A DNA stretch of 64,000 bases from Wenyingzhuangia aestuarii (lineage in GTDB: Bacteria > Bacteroidota > Bacteroidia > Flavobacteriales > Flavobacteriaceae). The notes under the pieces are model-generated. The model did no database searches. It was not told the origin of the DNA and saw nothing but the letters and a program-made list of their open reading frames with translations. A program made the translations under genes and the position numbers. Position 1 is the first letter of the stretch; the number at the start of each line of letters is the position of its first letter. This document shows positions 7,766 through 16,865 of this stretch, piece by piece. The DNA lies in the NCBI RefSeq assembly GCF_011927765.1, contig NZ_JAATJG010000002.1:248001-312000 (forward strand). The letters are read 5' to 3'.

Positions 7766-8799
7766 TGAAAATCTTAAAACTTACATATCTGCAATACGTT
7801 ACTTATTCGTTACTAGCTATTACCTTATTAGTATTTGCAGTTGTAAAGTGTAAGTTTATTTTAGCCCCGCTGTCTATAGCTATTTTAATTAGCTTGGCCT
7901 TATGCTCTGTATTAACCAGAGTTAAAAGAGTTGTAAAATCTAACTTTGCTGCGGTTACTATTGTTACAGGAGTGCTTTTTACACTTGTTTATCTTATTAT
8001 TTATTTAATTACTTCTCAGGTATCAGATTTTTATAATAGCTATCCAGATATAGGCGATAAAATTGTATTGCTAATTTCTAAATTAGAAAAATTCTTAGAA
8101 AAAGTACTAGGAGTAGGAAATATAGATTTTATAGAAGCAACGGAAGATCATAAAGAACAACTAATCTCTTCAGCTTCGTCTCTAGTAGCATCGGTTTTTG
8201 GAAATTTAGGAACCTTAATTGCTTATGTAACCTTTATTCCTCTGTATATTTTTTTAATCTTACTGTATAAAGATACCATTAAAGATTCTGTAAGAGGTTT
8301 TTTAAAACCTATGCAAATAAAACCAAAACCTTTGTTTAAAGAAACCACCATTTTAATTCAGAACTATTTAAAAGGTTTGTTTTTAGTAATGCTTATTTTG
8401 GGAGTAGCCAATTCGGTAGGGTTATTTTTTATTAAAGTGCCATATGCTATTGCGTTAGGATTCTTAGTTGCTTTTTTAACCATTATTCCCTACATAGGAA
8501 TTACCATTGGAGCTGTTTTAGTAATGTTTGTTTCTTTCGTTATCAATCAATCGGTTCCACAATTAATATCCATATCCATTTTATTTGGAGTTATTCAGTT
8601 TGTAGAAGGAAATTTTATCACTCCAAAGATTATAGGGAATAAAATAAATTTAAATCCTTTGTTAGCTATTATTGTATTGATTATTGGAGAACGATTATGG
8701 GGAATTACAGGAATGATTGTGGTGTTGCCTATTGCCGCTATTATATCTATTGCAGTTAAAAACCTTAAAAAAGAAACCTTTTTACAACCCAAAGAGTAA
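7765..8799 (+). CDS. AI-2E family transporter (PerM/TqsA-like)
   Basis: This 344-residue polytopic protein has two N-terminal spans, a soluble middle region (about residues 85-140) and five or so C-terminal spans. The C-terminal block contains the family-typical GFLVAFLTIIPYIGITIGAVL and EGNFITPKIIGNKINLNPL. These proteins belong to the AI-2E/UPF0118 family, whose members export autoinducer-2 or act as cation antiporters. Substrate cannot be assigned here. Its start overlaps the stop of the previous gene by one base, placing it in the baeRF-MscS operon. An envelope or ion-homeostasis role would suit that context. Confidence 0.88.
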   Translation: MKILKLTYLQYVTYSLLAITLLVFAVVKCKFILAPLSIAILISLALCSVLTRVKRVVKSNFAAVTIVTGVLFTLVYLIIYLITSQVSDFYNSYPDIGDKIVLLISKLEKFLEKVLGVGNIDFIEATEDHKEQLISSASSLVASVFGNLGTLIAYVTFIPLYIFLILLYKDTIKDSVRGFLKPMQIKPKPLFKETTILIQNYLKGLFLVMLILGVANSVGLFFIKVPYAIALGFLVAFLTIIPYIGITIGAVLVMFVSFVINQSVPQLISISILFGVIQFVEGNFITPKIIGNKINLNPLLAIIVLIIGERLWGITGMIVVLPIAAIISIAVKNLKKETFLQPKE

Positions 8800-8810
8800 G
8801 TTTTACGTAT

Positions 8811-9509
8811 ATGAGAATAGCAATGCATTACAAAAGAGCCTTACTAGCAATGGTATTAATGCTAATTGTTTTTACGGTTTGTTTGCTAACAACTACTGCA
8901 TATAGTCAAAACGAAAAGGAAAATAAAATGAATGTACAATTTATCAATATCACAGAAGATCATGTTAAGAATAGCTTTTTAGAAGTTTATAAAAAGTACG
9001 ATGATTTACATGCTTACAAAATAACGGTCATTCAGAAAAGAATAGGAGCTACCACCATGAAAGCACAACCTATTATTACTTTTAAGAATTTATGTAAAGG
9101 AACAAAAGAATACAGAATTGTAATAGGAGAATTTTTAAAGGATACAGATATTAAGTTAAGTGAGGTGCCTAAAGATGTATTAAAAGGATGGTTTGCACAT
9201 GAATTGGGACATGTAGTAGATTATGAGCAACATTCTAATTTTGGAATGCTTTGGTATGGTTTACGATATGTAACAAGTGGTTCTTTTAAAAAGAAAGTAG
9301 AGCATAAGGCAGATTATATAGCCTTAAAAAAGGGGTTTAAAAACTCCCTGCTTAAAACCAAACGTTATATTCTTTTAAGTGATGTGTTTTCTAGCAAATA
9401 CTTAATCAACATGAATAAATATTACTTGCCTTTAGATTCTGTTAAAAATTATTTGGATGAAAAAGTGGAGAAAGATGATGAAGCCCTGTCTAAAATGTAT
9501 CATGATTAA
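8811..9509 (+). CDS. Secreted HELGH zinc metallopeptidase-like protein
   Basis: This 232-residue protein has an N-terminal hydrophobic segment (about 8-31, then AYSQ), read as a signal peptide or anchor. A gluzincin-like active site follows: H130-E-L-G-H134, then the third-ligand helix V-E164-HKAD starting about 30 residues later. The spacing and the E-x-x-A-D form match zinc peptidases of the M48/M56-like or SprT-like type, but no named family is recognised. It is the last gene of the operon, 11 nt after the AI-2E gene. I infer a periplasmic protease. The start could also be the ATG at 8823. Confidence 0.65.
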   Translation: MRIAMHYKRALLAMVLMLIVFTVCLLTTTAYSQNEKENKMNVQFINITEDHVKNSFLEVYKKYDDLHAYKITVIQKRIGATTMKAQPIITFKNLCKGTKEYRIVIGEFLKDTDIKLSEVPKDVLKGWFAHELGHVVDYEQHSNFGMLWYGLRYVTSGSFKKKVEHKADYIALKKGFKNSLLKTKRYILLSDVFSSKYLINMNKYYLPLDSVKNYLDEKVEKDDEALSKMYHD

Positions 9510-9520
9510 ATTTATAGCTA

Positions 9521-10693
9521 TTAACTAGCTATAATAGATCCAAAAGTATTCCATACATCAGAAGTTTTATAAACCTCTAAACTATGTTCTGGAACCTCTA
9601 ATACACATGATGCGGTATTTGTTTCTCCGCAAAACACATTTGTGGGTAGTGTTAATGGAGTTTTAATATGGCAAATTATGGTTTTTAGTTTTGGACACTG
9701 AGCAAAAGAAAAATCTTCTATATGTGTAATAGAACTAGGAATTGTAAAAAAGATTAAATCTTCGCATCTATAAAATAAAGCATATTTAATGGTTGTTATT
9801 GCTTTTGGAAATCTAAAATAGGTTAACCCAGAACCTGCAAAAGCAGACTCTCCAATAGCGGTAACAGAATTAGGAATAGATATATAAGTTAAACTACTAC
9901 AGTCTTCAAAAGCAGATTCTCCAATAGTGGTAACAGAACTAGGAATAATTACAGAAGCTAGGTTAGAACAACTATCAAAAACGGAACTTACAAGAGTTGT
10001 AATATTACTACCAATAAGAATAGATGTTAATTTTTCGTTGTAAGAAAATGCTCTGTCACTAATTTCTGTAACCCTATAACTTACATTATTGTAAGCCACG
10101 GTTGCCGGAATAGTAACTGTTCCAGAATAACCATTTGTTATGTTTAAAATAACCTTTACTGTTGTTTCTGATGTTATTTCATAAGTAATACCTGCTACAG
10201 TAAAAGGAAATGTATCGGTTATAGAACTAAAAGTTTTCCATATATGTGCAGTTTTATAAGCAGCTAAATTTGCTGTAGGTACAATTAATTTACAGTTTTC
10301 TGTAGCATAACCAAAAACAGTTTTATTAATAGCTAGTGGTGTTGTAGTGTTAGAAACTACCTGAACCAAACTATAATTGTTGGCAAAAGCTTTTTCTTCT
10401 ATAGCACATACAGAATTAGGAATGGTCACACTATTTAAATTGTAATTATTTGCAAAAGCAAAAGCTCCAATTTTATTGACAATATAGTTGGTTCCTTTAT
10501 AGGTTACTGTTGATGGGATTGCTATTGCACCAGCGTAAGCCCCTTTTTTATTTGCAATTACTTTTACAGCAGATGATGAGGTTTTTTGATAAGTGATACC
10601 TTCAATATAAAAAGAGTTAGATTTTACATGTCTCTTGGAAGATGCTGTGTTTATATTCATAAAAATGAATTTCAAGAATGAATTTTTAATCAT
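9521..10693 (-). CDS. BspA-like leucine-rich-repeat (LRR_5) protein, short paralogue
   Basis: This 390-residue protein has two modules. Each starts with a GITY...VKVI beta-domain and is followed by BspA/LRR_5 repeats such as VTTIGESAFEDCSSLTYISI. Each module ends with a conserved 'YKTADVW-F' segment. No Sec signal peptide is convincing. The ATG at 10660 (MNINTASS...) aligns with the start of the longer paralogue upstream (MNTATTSS...) and may be the true start. There is no T9SS sorting domain. It lies 54 bp downstream of the 830-residue paralogue on the same strand. BspA-type proteins usually act in adhesion, but localisation here is unclear. Confidence 0.8.
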   Translation of the reverse strand: MIKNSFLKFIFMNINTASSKRHVKSNSFYIEGITYQKTSSSAVKVIANKKGAYAGAIAIPSTVTYKGTNYIVNKIGAFAFANNYNLNSVTIPNSVCAIEEKAFANNYSLVQVVSNTTTPLAINKTVFGYATENCKLIVPTANLAAYKTAHIWKTFSSITDTFPFTVAGITYEITSETTVKVILNITNGYSGTVTIPATVAYNNVSYRVTEISDRAFSYNEKLTSILIGSNITTLVSSVFDSCSNLASVIIPSSVTTIGESAFEDCSSLTYISIPNSVTAIGESAFAGSGLTYFRFPKAITTIKYALFYRCEDLIFFTIPSSITHIEDFSFAQCPKLKTIICHIKTPLTLPTNVFCGETNTASCVLEVPEHSLEVYKTSDVWNTFGSIIAS

Positions 10694-10747
10694 AGTTTCT
10701 CTTTTTTTAGCGTTATTTATATGTAAAACCTTTTGAATGAATGGTGA

Positions 10748-13240
10748 TTACTTTTTTATAATTTTCTTAGTAATTATTCCTTTGTTAGATGTAAGTTTAA
10801 CCCAATACATTCCTATTGGTAAATTACTCGTATTGATACTATTCTCTGAACAAGTCTTGGTTTTTTGAAACAATACTTGCCCGTTGGCATTAAAGATTTC
10901 TACAGTAGCTTCATTAGAGTCGTTAAAGTCTATAAATAAATTGTCTTGTATAAAATCTGGATAGACAGACATGTTGTTTTTAGTTACAAATTTGGGTGTA
11001 TAAACTTGTGTACTAGGTGCTATGTGACTAAAATTTTTCCATACATCAGCTTTTTTATATTTATCTAAGCTCTCAGCAGGTACTTTTAAGGCACAAGAAT
11101 CTGTATTTGTCCCAGAGAACACGTTAGAATTAAGGGGTAAAGGCACTTCAACATCACAAAATAGAGTTGTTAACTTTGGACACCAACCAAAAGAATACTC
11201 TTTTATTGCAGTAATATTACTAGGAATAGTAACCCTGCATAATTTCTCACAACTAATAAATAAATAAGTTTCAATTGTAGTAACAGCACTAGGGAATGTA
11301 AAACTTGTTAAACCAGAAGCACTAAAAGCCGATTTACCAATGGTAGTAACCGAATTAGACATGGTTATAAATGACAAGTTTTTACAGTTATAAAATGTAA
11401 ATGCTTTAATACTTGTAATATTGTCACCAAGACTAATTGCTGTAATATTTTTATTGTTTTTAAAAGCAGTTTCACTAATTTCTGTAACACTATAAATTGT
11501 ATTGTTATATGTAACGGTTTCAGGAATAGTTATAGAACCTTTATAGTAATTTTCTGTGTTTTTAATAACCTGTACAGTTGTAGCAGAGGTTGGTTCATAA
11601 GCTATGTTTGCTATAGTAAAAGGAAATAAATCAGTTATTGTGTTAAAGTTTTTCCAAATGCTTACTGTATTATATAAAGCTAAACTTGTACTAGGAACCA
11701 CTAATTTGCAAGATGATAAAATAGTACCATTAAAAATAGAAGTATCAAGAACCAAGGGTGTTTTGATGTTACAAATAAGTTGAGATAAATTACTGTTGTT
11801 AGAAAAAGCATGTTCTTCAATAAAAGTAATAGACTCTGGAATTGTAATTTTTTCCAAACCATTGTTATTGGCAAAAGCAGAGGTTCCTATTACGGTAACA
11901 CTATATGTTATGTTATTATAAATAACTGTTTTAGGAATGCTAACAAAACCCACATAATTATTAGTTAGGTTTTTAACCACTTTTACAGCTGTATCAGAAA
12001 TAGGTTCATAAGTTATACCTGCTACTGTAAACGGTAAAACATTGGTTACAATACCAAATTTGTTCCAAACTTTTGCTGTTTTATAGTGGTTTAAACTTGT
12101 TTTAGGTACTTTTAAAGCACAAGAGTTAGTATCTGTTCCAGAAAACACATTGGTATCTAGAACTAATGGAGATTTAATATTACAAATTACTGAGGTTAAA
12201 TTTGGGCACCATGCTAAAGAATAATCTTTTATAGTAGTAATAGTGCTTGGTATGGTTACAGTGGCTAATTTTTCACATGTATTTAGCAAAGCAATATTGA
12301 TGGTAGTCATAGAACTAGGAAATCTAAAACTAGTTAATCCAGATTTGCTAAAAGCATAATCACCAATAGAGGTTACAGAATTAGGTATTATTATAGATGA
12401 TAAATTTGTGCAATTTTCAAATGCAGAGTTTCCTATGGAAATTATAGATTTTGGTAATGTTACTGTGGTTAAGCTAGTACAGTTTTGAAAAGCATAATCA
12501 CCAATGGTTGTTACAGAATTAGCTATGCTTACTGATGTTAAACTTTTGTTTTCACTAAAAGTAAATGCTTCAATAGCAGTAATGTTACTGCCAATATAAA
12601 TTGCTGTTATCTCTTTATTACGTAGAAAGGCTGTTGCACTAACTTCGGTAACATTATAGTTTGTGTTGTTGTAATGTACAGTTGCTGGAATTGTTATAGA
12701 TCCAGTATAATTACTTTGTAAATTTTTAATAACCTTTACTGTTGTTTCTGATGTTTTTTCATAGCTAATACCCGCTACTGTAAACGGTAGAACATTCGTA
12801 ATGTATTGAAAACTATTCCAAATATCAGCAGTTTTATAAACAGATAAACTTGCTGTAGGCACTATTAATTTGCAGTTTTTTGAAATGTTCTCAAAAACAG
12901 TTTTTGTAATAAGTAATGGTGTTGTACTATTACAAATAACCTCAACTAAATTAAAGTTATTAGCAAATGCATTTTCTTCTATAGACGTTATGGTGCTTGG
13001 AATGGTAATGCTGTTAAGATCGTAGTTATTTGCAAAAGCAGAGACTCCAATTTTGGTAACAATATAATCAATGCCTTTATATGTAACAGTTGTAGGAATT
13101 ATTACAGCACCAGTATAGAATCTGTTTTTGTTTGGAATTATTTTTACGGTTGATGCTGAAGTTACTAAATATGTAATTCCATCACTATTAAAAATTGTAA
13201 GATGTACATAGGTTACGGAAGAAGTTGTAGCTGTATTCAT
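10748..13240 (-). CDS. BspA-like leucine-rich-repeat protein with T9SS sorting domain
   Basis: This 830-residue protein is built of four modules. Each pairs a GITYE...TVKVI beta-unit, usually preceded by [LF]PFT[VI]A, with LRR_5 repeats (for example SVTSIGDYAFSKSGLTSFRFP). The last 80 residues form a type A T9SS C-terminal domain (MSVYPDFIQDNLFIDF ... LPIGMYWVKLTSNKG ... KKIIKK). An in-frame stop lies just upstream of the ATG (TAG, five codons before), so no N-terminal signal peptide can be added. That is odd for a T9SS client, which must cross the inner membrane by Sec. Probably a surface adhesin, if it is exported. Confidence 0.85.
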   Translation of the reverse strand: MNTATTSSVTYVHLTIFNSDGITYLVTSASTVKIIPNKNRFYTGAVIIPTTVTYKGIDYIVTKIGVSAFANNYDLNSITIPSTITSIEENAFANNFNLVEVICNSTTPLLITKTVFENISKNCKLIVPTASLSVYKTADIWNSFQYITNVLPFTVAGISYEKTSETTVKVIKNLQSNYTGSITIPATVHYNNTNYNVTEVSATAFLRNKEITAIYIGSNITAIEAFTFSENKSLTSVSIANSVTTIGDYAFQNCTSLTTVTLPKSIISIGNSAFENCTNLSSIIIPNSVTSIGDYAFSKSGLTSFRFPSSMTTINIALLNTCEKLATVTIPSTITTIKDYSLAWCPNLTSVICNIKSPLVLDTNVFSGTDTNSCALKVPKTSLNHYKTAKVWNKFGIVTNVLPFTVAGITYEPISDTAVKVVKNLTNNYVGFVSIPKTVIYNNITYSVTVIGTSAFANNNGLEKITIPESITFIEEHAFSNNSNLSQLICNIKTPLVLDTSIFNGTILSSCKLVVPSTSLALYNTVSIWKNFNTITDLFPFTIANIAYEPTSATTVQVIKNTENYYKGSITIPETVTYNNTIYSVTEISETAFKNNKNITAISLGDNITSIKAFTFYNCKNLSFITMSNSVTTIGKSAFSASGLTSFTFPSAVTTIETYLFISCEKLCRVTIPSNITAIKEYSFGWCPKLTTLFCDVEVPLPLNSNVFSGTNTDSCALKVPAESLDKYKKADVWKNFSHIAPSTQVYTPKFVTKNNMSVYPDFIQDNLFIDFNDSNEATVEIFNANGQVLFQKTKTCSENSINTSNLPIGMYWVKLTSNKGIITKKIIKK

Positions 13241-13535
13241 AAAATAATTTGTCTATTTAAAAAGTTGTTTTATAAATAGTCTAATTAGATAAGTTACATT
13301 GAGTTTATTATTTTGTCTTTTAGGGGAAGAATAAATGATTCTTTTTTATTTTCAGAATCAATTATATAAAGACTAGAATGTTTAATGTATGTTAACTCAA
13401 CTACTTATCTATAACCATTTGTTCTTAACAAATTTATTATACAGAAAAGTATTTGAGTAGCCTGTTAAGACAAATCAATAGCCCAATCGGGTATTTTTTA
13501 GTTTTTCTTTTGGAGTAAAAACTAGAAGTATTCAG

Positions 13536-14612
13536 TTAATCTATAGAGCTGTTAACACGTATTTCAGACGGAAGTTTTCCGTGTTTGTTTTTAAAAGCAA
13601 TACTAAATTTACTTTGGCTTTCGTAACCTACTTCTTGAGCTATGTATTTAATTTGTAAATCAGTATTAAGTATTAATTGCATGGCCAATTCCATTTTTTT
13701 TTGGATATGGTATTGCAATATAGAAGTTCCGTAAACGGATTTAAAATCGGTTTTTAATTTAGAAGGTGATAAGTTTAATTTTTTGGCAATGGTTTCTATA
13801 CCTACAAAAGGAGCGCTTAAGTTGGTTGAAATGATACGCTCACATTCAGAAATTTTCTTATAATCTGCTTTTCCTTTTTCTTGATAATTTTCTTTTCGTA
13901 CATCTCTAAAAACATTTTTTAAAAATGAAGAAATCAAACTAAAAGCCTGGGATTTTAAAAGTGTTTCGTTAAAAACATCTTCATTAAAAGTTTTAACGGT
14001 GTGCAAAATTTCGTAAGATAATCCTTCTGCATTAGGAACAATATCTTGATAAGAAATAAAACCTTTATTAGAATCTAGAAATTTTTTAAAAGGAATACTA
14101 TCATCTAACTTATCTAAAGGCACGTTTTTTTTAATCCACTCTGGGCTTATGTAGTAAATAAAAAATTTAGATTTAGTTCCTTTGTAAAAACAAGCACCTA
14201 CATCTGTACCAGGTTTTTTAAACCCCCAAAATTTATTTTGAAAAGGTGCTTTATCTATAAATGTGTTCTGTAGTTTTACTTCACTTTCAAAAAGAGTAAA
14301 AGTAATTGTGTAATGATTACTAGGTATATTTTTATCGTAAACAGATTTTATAACCGTGTTATGCTTAAATTTTACATTGGTAATTGTTAGCCATAAACCT
14401 TCTTCAATCTTTCTATAAAAAAACTCTCCTTTTGTAAATGGGTTGTTTCTAAAAACAGCTTGATCCTTTTTTATATGTCTACTTCCCGGAGTATTTATGG
14501 TACTCTCTATCATAAGTTCGGGGGTATTTGCTAAAAAAGGAAACTCAAAAAAACCACCTTGGTAAAGTTTAAGGTTAGGCTTAATAAGTTGAAACCATTT
14601 GGCTAAGTTCAT
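13536..14612 (-). CDS. AraC-family transcriptional regulator
   Basis: This 358-residue protein has a C-terminal AraC/XylS double HTH (about residues 255-352). The first HTH is FVGIETIAKKLNLSPSKLKTDFKSVYG. The second has the family signature LQIKYIAQEVGYESQSKFSIAFKNKHGKLPSEIR. The N-terminal 240 residues form a sensor/effector domain without a signal or membrane segment. The gene is divergent from the secreted GH16 enzyme at 15173 across a 560-bp regulatory region, a common arrangement for a local activator of a polysaccharide-degrading gene. The inducer is not predictable. Confidence 0.88.
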   Translation of the reverse strand: MNLAKWFQLIKPNLKLYQGGFFEFPFLANTPELMIESTINTPGSRHIKKDQAVFRNNPFTKGEFFYRKIEEGLWLTITNVKFKHNTVIKSVYDKNIPSNHYTITFTLFESEVKLQNTFIDKAPFQNKFWGFKKPGTDVGACFYKGTKSKFFIYYISPEWIKKNVPLDKLDDSIPFKKFLDSNKGFISYQDIVPNAEGLSYEILHTVKTFNEDVFNETLLKSQAFSLISSFLKNVFRDVRKENYQEKGKADYKKISECERIISTNLSAPFVGIETIAKKLNLSPSKLKTDFKSVYGTSILQYHIQKKMELAMQLILNTDLQIKYIAQEVGYESQSKFSIAFKNKHGKLPSEIRVNSSID

Positions 14613-15172
14613 TCTTGTTGATTAGTTACTAATACTATTTATTATAAAGTAAACCTCTAAAGGAGGATTGAAGATTATAAATCTGAAGTTATAAAAATAC
14701 TAAAATTAATCACAAACCTAACAAAAGATACGCTTGTGATTAAACAGCTGTTAATTAACATATCACCTAAGAATACGCATGTTTATTTTATGTTTTTTGG
14801 GCAATCAAAGGCTGTTCACAATCATTTTAGTCAAAAAATATCAATTTGTTTTAGAATTAATTTAAAAACACATTTGGTAACAAGTATTACATATGGTTAA
14901 AATGCAAAAATCCTTTTTTAAGTTGATTGGTATTGAGTAGATAGTTATTGTTCTGTATTTTTATAAGACTAACTTTTGTTAAGTAGACAAGGTAGGTTTT
15001 TAGGGATTATAGCCTTTAGTATAGTTTTAGACTAGTAGTTAAATAATTGTATTACTACTACATATCGTTTGTTAAACATATATGGTATTGATTAGGTTGT
15101 AACATAATAATTTAAGTAGCTTTTAGTTGCAATTTTGAGAGGTAACTTAATACTAATCAAAAACAATTTTAA
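14613..15172. other. 560-bp divergent regulatory region between araC-type gene and GH16 gene
   Basis: No ORF of useful length, tRNA or stable hairpin is seen here. The region is AT-rich and carries several short direct repeats of TTGATTNG and TTGTTA type, plausible operator material for the AraC regulator. A weak -7-like element (CAATTTTG) sits about 35 nt before the GH16 start. Nothing more specific can be supported by eye. Confidence 0.4.
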
Positions 15173-16792
15173 ATGAAAAATTTTACGTTTAAGGCAAACA
15201 ACGTTCTGTTGTTGCTAATTTTATTTTGTTCGTTTGTAGTAAATGCTCAAAATGCCCCTACATTTAATAATGACCCTAAGCCAGTTGGTAAAGCTTGGCA
15301 AAAGGTAGAAAACATGTCCGATGAATTTAACAATGGAACTGTGTTTGATACGAACAAATGGCATAAAAACCCAACAGGTAATGGATGGTCTTGGATAGGA
15401 AGAGAACCAGGATTGTTTGAAGAAGATGCTGTTGTTGTGTCTGGAGGAAATTTAAGATGTACCGTTCTTAAGTACAATACTCCTAAAGTAGTAAATGGGA
15501 AAACATGGTTGTATCGTGGAGGTATTATCCGTTCTTTAAATTCTGCAGGAGCAGGGCATTATTTTGAAGCCAAAATGAAAGCCAACGCTACAGAAATGTC
15601 ATCAACATTTTGGTTAAAGCCTAGAATAACTTGTGGTAAAAACTTAGAATTAGATATACAAGAATGTATTGGACAAACAGGGCCTTTAACTCAGTCTTAT
15701 GCTCAAGGTTGGGATAGTATTATGCATAGTAATATGTTTAATTTTAAAACAGATTGTGGGCCTGATGAAACAGTGCAGATACAAGGATCTGTAATTACGG
15801 CAGAAAAAAACCACAGCCGTTATTTTATTTATGGATGTTATGTAGAATCTCCAACCAAAGTACATTTTTACTTAGATGGGGTATATCAATATTCTATTAC
15901 ACCACCAAGACCTTATGATTTAGATATGTTTATTACCATGGCTATGGAAACGTACGATTGGAATCCTGTGCCAGCAGGAGGAGGTAAAGTAGCAAGTGGT
16001 ACTTGGGCAGAAAGAACTACACAATATGATTGGGTACGTACTTGGAAATTGGTAGATGCTCCTAGCACAACATTTCACATTCAGAACAGAGGATCAGGAA
16101 AAATTATTAGACCACAAACAGATGTAGCTAATGGAATTGTTGCACAAGCTCCTACAAGTTGGACTGGAAATTGGACTCAATGGGAAGCTATTGATGTAGA
16201 TGGAACTTACTTTCATTTAAAAAATAAACAAACAGGAAAATTTTTAAGACCTGCTACTACAGATTTAAATGCAAGTGTTATTCAATCTACCACAGGAATA
16301 AATGCACAATGGCAAACACAGTGGAAAAAAGTAACAGCTTCTGATGGTTATTTTTATTTACAAAATAGATGGACGGCTAGATATATTAGACCTATAGGAG
16401 ACGATGATTTAGATGCAAGCACAGGAAATGATTTTGGACTGCAACAAGTTGAGACTAGTTTAACTTGGCACTACACTCAATGGAGGTTTGTTAATGTAGG
16501 TTCTAGTTTAGCTCAGGCTGTATCAACGGATTTAAAAACATTAGATCCATCAATTAATTTTGATGTGTTACAAAGTCCTTTACAGGCCGGATATTTACAT
16601 TTAGAGGTACCGGCATCAGAAAATGGAGCAACATTAGTTACATTGTATACATCTCAAGGAAATGCTGTTTTTACAGAGGAAACTAATAAAACATCAACGG
16701 TAATTAATACAAGTACCTTTGCTAAGGGAATTTATTTAGTTGAAATAATTGCTAATGGAGATAGAAAGGTGAAAAAAGTAATTGTAGAGTAA
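15173..16792 (+). CDS. Secreted GH16 agarase/porphyranase-like enzyme with lectin module and T9SS domain
   Basis: This 539-residue protein has a signal peptide (1-25, cleaved near VNA-Q). The GH16 domain (about 38-295) carries the catalytic signature E159-L-D161-I-Q-E164, with Glu159 as nucleophile and Glu164 as acid/base. A ricin-like beta-trefoil module follows (about 297-445), with three repeats built on 'FHIQNRGSGKIIRP', 'FHLKNKQTGKFLRP' and 'FYLQNRWTARYIRP'. The T9SS C-terminal domain is 465-539. The N-terminal pattern (W-K, DEFN, Y-W-R-GG-I-R) matches marine agarases/porphyranases rather than laminarinases. It probably cuts a sulfated or plain galactan of red algae at the cell surface. 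It is divergent from an AraC regulator; substrate is inferred. Confidence 0.85.
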   Translation: MKNFTFKANNVLLLLILFCSFVVNAQNAPTFNNDPKPVGKAWQKVENMSDEFNNGTVFDTNKWHKNPTGNGWSWIGREPGLFEEDAVVVSGGNLRCTVLKYNTPKVVNGKTWLYRGGIIRSLNSAGAGHYFEAKMKANATEMSSTFWLKPRITCGKNLELDIQECIGQTGPLTQSYAQGWDSIMHSNMFNFKTDCGPDETVQIQGSVITAEKNHSRYFIYGCYVESPTKVHFYLDGVYQYSITPPRPYDLDMFITMAMETYDWNPVPAGGGKVASGTWAERTTQYDWVRTWKLVDAPSTTFHIQNRGSGKIIRPQTDVANGIVAQAPTSWTGNWTQWEAIDVDGTYFHLKNKQTGKFLRPATTDLNASVIQSTTGINAQWQTQWKKVTASDGYFYLQNRWTARYIRPIGDDDLDASTGNDFGLQQVETSLTWHYTQWRFVNVGSSLAQAVSTDLKTLDPSINFDVLQSPLQAGYLHLEVPASENGATLVTLYTSQGNAVFTEETNKTSTVINTSTFAKGIYLVEIIANGDRKVKKVIVE

Positions 16793-16806
16793 ATTTACAA
16801 ACATAG

Positions 16807-16847
16807 AAAAAGAGCAAAGTTGTAGTTGTACAGCTTTGCTCTTTTTT
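16807..16847 (+). terminator. Terminator after the GH16 gene
   Basis: Stem AAAAGAGCAAAG / CTTTGCTCTTTT with a loop of about 14 bases and a T-run. It sits between the convergent GH16 and GH3-like genes and can serve both strands. Confidence 0.8.
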
Positions 16848-16865
16848 ATTTTAGAGGGTGTTGTT

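Noticed and set aside
9512-9534. Hairpin TTATAGCTA/TAGCTATAA at the end of the HELGH gene
   Set aside because: AT-only stem overlapping the stop codon of the LRR gene and without a T-tract; too weak to call a terminator.
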